Below, piece after piece: positions 5,994-9,178 of a stretch of DNA of 9,178 nucleotides. The DNA comes from an uncultured bacterium (GTDB lineage: Bacteria; Bacillota; Clostridia; Oscillospirales; Ruminococcaceae). The translations under genes were made by a program, and so were the position numbers. The first letter of the stretch is position 1, and each line of letters starts with the position of its first letter. A model generated the notes under the pieces. The model was given only the letters and a program-made list of their open reading frames with translations, did not search any database and had not been told where the DNA came from. Location: NCBI GenBank assembly GCA_934845495.1, contig CAKWRB010000044.1, positions 1-9,178 on the forward strand. Direction: 5' to 3'.

Positions 5994-6908
5994 ATGAAAA
6001 AAATGCTGGCGTGTATTCTGTCCGCCTGCCTGCTCACTGCAGCGCTCAGCGGCTGCGGCGGCAACGAAACCAAGACGATCCGTATCTACGACGGCACCTT
6101 TACCGAGAGCAGTCTGATCCACAAGATGGTGGAGCTGCTGGTGGAGGAACACACCGATGCCGAGGTGGAGATCCTGGACCAGATGGCCGCTGTGAGCAAC
6201 TTCAAGGACCTGACTTCGGACAGTCCGAGCTGTGAGCTGATGAACAGCTATGACGGCGTTTTACTCACCAGCTACCTGAAGATCGACCCCAGCGAAGTCC
6301 CGGAAGGTATTTCCCTCTACGACTATGCCAACCAGGTTGCCGAAGAGCAGTACAAGGTACATCTGCTGGACAAGATCGGCACCGACAACACCTATGCCAT
6401 CGCTGTCACCCAGGAAGTGGTTGACAAGTACAACCCCCAGACCATCAGTGACCTGATCCCAATTGCTTCGGATCTGCGGTTTGGTGCGGAACATGCTTTC
6501 TTCACCCTGGAAGGCTCGATGAAGTACGGCCCCTTCTGTGATGCCTACGGCCTCAACTTCAAGGAGCACATCGCCATCGATAACTCGCTGAAGTACTCGG
6601 CTGTGGAAAACGGCAACTTCGATGTTATGGTGGTTTATGCCACCGACGGACTCAACCGCAAAGCTGGCCTGAAGGTTCTGGAAGATGACCTGGGCTTCTT
6701 CCCCGAATACAACGGTGCCCTGCTGGTACGGGATGCCATCTTCGAGGAGTTTGCCGATGTAGCCCCCAACCTGGAGGAAGTTCTCAACAAGCTGGGCGGA
6801 CAGTTCACCAACGAGGATATGACCGACCTCACCTACGCTGTGGATGTGGAAGGCCGTGACCTGGAGGAAGTGGCCAGAGAAGCTCTGACAGCCCGTGGCC
6901 TCCTGTAA
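5994..6908 (+). CDS. opuCC: OpuCC-type substrate-binding lipoprotein, third of three
   Basis: This is the third receptor, 304 residues, and the last gene of the operon. The lipobox is LSGC with Cys21, and GGAGG (5980-5984) lies 9 bases before the ATG. It keeps the family framework and the four candidate cage tyrosines (Tyr86, Tyr134, Tyr215, Tyr239) but differs at pocket-adjacent positions. TDNTYAIAV replaces INNTYCIAV (Asn to Asp at 131), VVYATDG replaces the VYTTDG form, the N-terminal segment reads YDGTFTE, and the opening of the second motif is SYDGVLLTSYLK. These changes suggest that its ligand range differs from the first two; that is inference. The strong terminator 38 bases downstream closes the operon. 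gene_symbol is a family label. Confidence 0.9.
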   Translation: MKKMLACILSACLLTAALSGCGGNETKTIRIYDGTFTESSLIHKMVELLVEEHTDAEVEILDQMAAVSNFKDLTSDSPSCELMNSYDGVLLTSYLKIDPSEVPEGISLYDYANQVAEEQYKVHLLDKIGTDNTYAIAVTQEVVDKYNPQTISDLIPIASDLRFGAEHAFFTLEGSMKYGPFCDAYGLNFKEHIAIDNSLKYSAVENGNFDVMVVYATDGLNRKAGLKVLEDDLGFFPEYNGALLVRDAIFEEFADVAPNLEEVLNKLGGQFTNEDMTDLTYAVDVEGRDLEEVAREALTARGLL

Positions 6909-6945
6909 ACCCACTTCTTTTCCTCGTACACGATCTATGCACAAC

Positions 6946-6980
6946 AAAACCCCCGGAGGGAATTCCCTCCGGGGGTTTTT
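6946..6980 (+). terminator. Strong intrinsic terminator of the transporter operon
   Basis: AAAACCCCCGGAGGG (6946-6960) pairs perfectly with 6965-6979 around an AATT loop, followed by TTTTT (6976-6980). Because AAAA precedes the left arm, it can also work on the minus strand and may end transcripts from the phosphodiesterase gene, for which no other terminator is visible. Confidence 0.95.
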
Positions 6981-7021
6981 CTGTCCGATTCCAGAAACCA
7001 CCGATTTTGCCGATGGCAGTA

Positions 7022-7204
7022 TCCTATAAAGGGCTTTCGCGTTCAGGCATCAAACGAAGTGCGCTGCTGACAGCTATCTCCAAGCGAGGAGAGAGGGATA
7101 GCAAAGCAGCGATTCTCCTGTTTACGGGCTGTGGGACAAGTGCTGCAAGTGAACTATAAAATTTGGTGTATCTTGAAGCATTTGCCGGAAAAGGCCTTTA
7201 TAGG
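7022..7204. repeat. Small element bounded by inverted repeats (MITE-like or structured RNA)
   Basis: TCCTATAAAGGGCTTT (7022-7037) matches the reverse complement of 7189-7204 at 15 of 16 positions, including 11 uninterrupted end bases (TCCTATAAAGG). The enclosed 183 bp contains a nested hairpin and no credible gene. Short non-coding elements with terminal inverted repeats are typical of MITEs, yet I see no target-site duplication in the flanks. A structured RNA with a closing stem is the alternative. Only one copy lies in the window. Confidence 0.45.
7062..7111. repeat. Nested stem-loop inside the inverted-repeat element
   Basis: CGCTGCT (7062-7068) pairs with AGCAGCG (7105-7111). Inside it GCTATC (7073-7078) pairs with GATAGC (7097-7102), and inside that TCC (7079-7081) can pair with GGA (7088-7090). 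An alternative inner pairing uses TCTCC with GGAGA. The small asymmetric loops between the helices look like a folded RNA or a palindromic transposon core. No T-run follows. Confidence 0.45.
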
Positions 7205-7253
7205 AGCAATTCAAGCCATCAGCTTAGTGGGTGGTTTTGACTTTCCGTGGGCA

Positions 7254-7970
7254 TCAGTCTTTGCAGTATTCCGCAGCCAGGTCCGGGAAGTTCCCGATGA
7301 CCGCCTCCACCCCCAGCTCCTTCAGCCGGGCAAGGTCTGCAGCCTCGTTTACCGTCCAGGTGTTGATCTGTACCCCATGCTGGTGCAGTTCGTCCACCGT
7401 TTCCCGGTCCAGAGTCAGGTGGAGCGGATGGTAGCACTCCACACCCCGGGCTGCGGTGTATTCCCCGGGGCGCTCCAGCCAGGACATGGTGAGGAAGCCG
7501 CACCGGATCTCCGGTGCCAGGGCCTTGCACTTCATCACCGACCGGTGGTTGAAGGAGGAAAGGATCACCCACTCCTCCAGGCCGTACTCCCGAATCATGG
7601 CAATGACCTTTTCTTCCATACCCTCATACCAGAAGATGCCGTTTTTCAGCTCGATGTTGGTGAGCAGATTCCGGCCCCGGATCAATTCAAAATACTCCCG
7701 AAGGGTCGGGATCCCACAGAACCCGCACTCCGGGAAGGGCTTGGAGGCATCCACCTTCCGCAGCTCCTCCAGGGTGTAGTCCTTGACAAAGCCCTGGGCA
7801 TTGGTGGTGCGGTCCAGCCGTTCATCGTGGATGATGACAATCTCTCCATCCTTGGTCAGGTGGGTGTCGAACTCAAAGCCGTCTGCTCCGGCCTCGATTC
7901 CCTTCTGGAAGGCCAGCAGGGTGTTTTCGGGGTACTTTCCGCTGAATCCCCGGTGTGCAATGTTGAGCAT
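7254..7970 (-). CDS. Glycerophosphodiester phosphodiesterase (GDPD family)
   Basis: This enzyme hydrolyses glycerophosphodiesters such as glycerophosphocholine to glycerol 3-phosphate and the free alcohol. The 238-residue protein has the full GDPD signature: HRG at 6-8, PENT at 14-17, EFD with metal ligands Glu33 and Asp35, IIHD with His48, LDRTT at 52-56, and IELK with Glu107 and Lys109. Near the end are INTWTVNE and VIGNFPD, which close the TIM barrel. No signal peptide or membrane segment is present, so it acts in the cytoplasm on imported diesters, like UgpQ. GGGGAG lies about 8 bases before the ATG. It has its own promoter and converges on the transporter operon. A release of choline linked to the neighbouring importer is possible, but nothing in the sequence proves it. 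Confidence 0.93.
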   Translation of the reverse strand: MLNIAHRGFSGKYPENTLLAFQKGIEAGADGFEFDTHLTKDGEIVIIHDERLDRTTNAQGFVKDYTLEELRKVDASKPFPECGFCGIPTLREYFELIRGRNLLTNIELKNGIFWYEGMEEKVIAMIREYGLEEWVILSSFNHRSVMKCKALAPEIRCGFLTMSWLERPGEYTAARGVECYHPLHLTLDRETVDELHQHGVQINTWTVNEAADLARLKELGVEAVIGNFPDLAAEYCKD

Positions 7971-8002
7971 GGTGATCTCCCCTTTTCGGTCGTTTTCCTT
8001 TT

Positions 8003-8032
8003 ATCTTACCGCTGATTCCAGGATCCTGTCAA
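8003..8032 (-). promoter_or_regulatory. Sigma-A promoter of the phosphodiesterase gene
   Basis: On the minus strand TTGACA (8032-8027) and TAAGAT (8008-8003) are 18 bases apart, placing the transcription start roughly 25-30 bases before the ATG. It lies just after the groEL terminator, so the phosphodiesterase gene is a separate unit and not part of the chaperonin transcript. Confidence 0.7.
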
Positions 8033-8040
8033 TCCCGAAC

Positions 8041-8084
8041 AAAAAGAGCCGGACAGCCCTTTGGTGGAAACTGTCCGGCTCTTT
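8041..8084 (-). terminator. Intrinsic terminator of groEL
   Basis: AAAGAGCCGGACAG (8043-8056) and its perfect complement (8071-8084) form a 14-base stem with a 14-base loop. On the minus strand the stem runs into TTTTT (8045-8041). It lies 24 bases after the groEL stop codon. Confidence 0.93.
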
Positions 8085-8108
8085 CAGCCGTTTGATTCGT
8101 TTTTTAGA

Positions 8109-9178
8109 TCAATACATGCCGCCCATGTCGGGAGCTGCTGCAACAGGAGCCTTGGGCTCAGGCTTATCAGCAACCAGCGACTCGGTGGTCAGAACCATAG
8201 CGGCAACCGAAGCTGCATTCTGCAGAGCGCTTCTGGTTACCTTGGTGGGGTCTACGATACCGGAGGATACCATGTCGCAGTAAACCTCGTTGTAGGCATC
8301 GAAACCATAGCCCTTCTTGCCGGAGGTCATGATCTTATCCACAATGACAGAGCCTTCCAGACCAGCATTGGCAGCGATCTGGCGAACCGGCTCCTCCAGG
8401 GCCTTCAAAACGATGCTGATACCGGTCTTTTCGTCGCCTTCCGAGCCAGCCAGCAGAGCGGCAACGGCAGGAACTGCATTGACCAGAACAGTACCGCCGC
8501 CTGCTACAATGCCCTCTTCCACTGCAGCCTTGGTGGCGGAGAGAGCATCCTCGATGCGGAGCTTCTTCTCCTTCATCTCCACCTCGGTGGCAGCGCCGAC
8601 CTTGATGACAGCTACACCGCCAGCCAGCTTGGCCAGACGCTCCTGCAGCTTCTCACGGTCGAAGTCGGAGGTGGTGTTTTCGATTTCGGCGCGGATCTGA
8701 GCCACACGGCTGTCGATATCCTCGCGCTCGCCCATACCGCCGACGATGATGGTGTTCTCCTTCTGAACCTTGACCTGACGGGCACGGCCCAGCATGGACA
8801 TGGTGGTATCCTTCAGCTCGTAGCCCAGATCGCTGCTGATGACTATGCCGCCGGTGAGGATGGCGATATCCTGGAGCATTTCCTTTCTGCGGTCGCCAAA
8901 GCCAGGAGCCTTGACAGCCACGCAGGTGAAGGTGCCGCGCAGACGGTTTACCAGCAGGGTGGACAGTGCATCACCATCCACATCTTCTGCAATGATGACC
9001 AGCTTCTTGCCAGCCTGAACGATCTCCTCGAGCAGGGGCAGGATCTCCTGGATGGAGGAGATCTTCTTATCGGTGATGAGGATGTAGGCATCGTCGATGA
9101 CAGCCTCCATCTTCTCGGTATCGGTTACCATGTAGGGGGTGATGTAGCCGCGGTCGAACTGCATACCCTCGACTACCT
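8109..9178 (-). CDS. groEL: 60-kDa chaperonin GroEL, C-terminal two thirds (N-terminus beyond the right edge)
   Basis: GroEL forms the double-ring ATP-driven folding chamber in the cytoplasm and works with GroES. The frame is open to the window edge and shows 355 residues, beginning at [11 protein letters not shown], which is near residue 190 of the E. coli protein. The apical domain ([41 protein letters not shown]), the highly conserved [20 protein letters not shown] block, the [10 protein letters not shown] segment and [17 protein letters not shown] are all present. The C-terminal tail is short and ends MGGMY, a single GGM unit where many GroELs have several. A terminator follows. The ATG at 9162-9164 is internal (Met of EGMQFDRG), not a start. 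groES would normally lie upstream, outside the window. Confidence 0.98.
   Translation of the reverse strand, partial: VVEGMQFDRGYITPYMVTDTEKMEAVIDDAYILITDKKISSIQEILPLLEEIVQAGKKLVIIAEDVDGDALSTLLVNRLRGTFTCVAVKAPGFGDRRKEMLQDIAILTGGIVISSDLGYELKDTTMSMLGRARQVKVQKENTIIVGGMGEREDIDSRVAQIRAEIENTTSDFDREKLQERLAKLAGGVAVIKVGAATEVEMKEKKLRIEDALSATKAAVEEGIVAGGGTVLVNAVPAVAALLAGSEGDEKTGISIVLKALEEPVRQIAANAGLEGSVIVDKIMTSGKKGYGFDAYNEVYCDMVSSGIVDPTKVTRSALQNAASVAAMVLTTESLVADKPEPKAPVAAAPDMGGMY

Larger units (their letters stand above)
6909..7253. other. Convergent intergenic region between the transporter operon and the phosphodiesterase gene
   Basis: This 345-base gap holds the operon terminator (6946-6980) and a compact element bounded by inverted repeats (7022-7204), described separately. 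A 48-codon frame from ATG 7013 to TAA 7159 crosses the element; it has no ribosome site and no recognisable product, so I do not call it a gene. The remaining sequence shows nothing I can name. Confidence 0.55.

Noticed and set aside
4618..6832. Antisense open frames at the same relative place beneath each of the three receptor genes (4618-4884, 5669-5866, 6635-6832), with similar translations.
   Set aside because: Their similarity follows from the paralogy of the sense genes. They have no ribosome sites, and the DNA differences between copies two and three fall at sense third positions, so selection is on the sense frame.
7013..7159. A 48-codon frame across the inverted-repeat element.
   Set aside because: It has no Shine-Dalgarno sequence, its product is unrecognisable, and its frame contains the nested palindromes, which constrain the sequence for other reasons.
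7131..8015. A 294-codon plus-strand frame opposite the phosphodiesterase.
   Set aside because: It is the shadow of a gene with a complete GDPD signature, a promoter and a ribosome site on the minus strand.

Overview
The window looks like chromosome of an anaerobic, spore-forming Firmicute of the class Clostridia, probably near Oscillospiraceae/Ruminococcaceae. The evidence is a SpoIIGA-type sporulation protease, strong GGAGG ribosome sites, lipobox lipoproteins in place of periplasmic proteins, a moderately high GC content, and a low-GC promoter region. The assignment to class is fairly firm; anything finer is inference.

Layout from left to right. A minus-strand spoIIGA homologue (16-795) ends at a stop codon that may cut it short. 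About 430 bases without a convincing gene follow, holding a hairpin and a good promoter for a 70-residue membrane protein of unknown function (1224-1436). A long-stem terminator closes that gene. Next comes a consensus promoter overlapped by a perfect 19-bp palindrome (1539-1557), which drives a six-gene operon: an OpuCA-type ATPase with CBS domains, two OpuCB/OpuCD-type permeases, and three successive paralogous OpuCC-type lipoproteins. A near-perfect terminator closes the operon at 6946-6980. The 345-base gap after the operon holds a small (about 180 bp) element bounded by inverted repeats, with a nested hairpin inside it. On the minus strand there follow a glycerophosphodiester phosphodiesterase with its own promoter (7254-7970), the groEL terminator, and the C-terminal two thirds of groEL, which runs off the right edge.

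How the genes work together. The operon encodes an osmoprotectant/quaternary-amine class ABC importer in which one ATPase dimer and one permease pair appear to be served by three different lipid-anchored binding proteins, each with its own ribosome site. The CBS domains on the ATPase suggest gating by ionic strength or a nucleotide. The promoter palindrome suggests a local dimeric repressor that is not encoded in the window. The neighbouring phosphodiesterase could release choline from glycerophosphocholine, but that link is only suggestive. The most interesting feature is the triple binding-protein array, whose members share non-canonical ligand-pocket motifs and differ from one another at pocket-adjacent residues.
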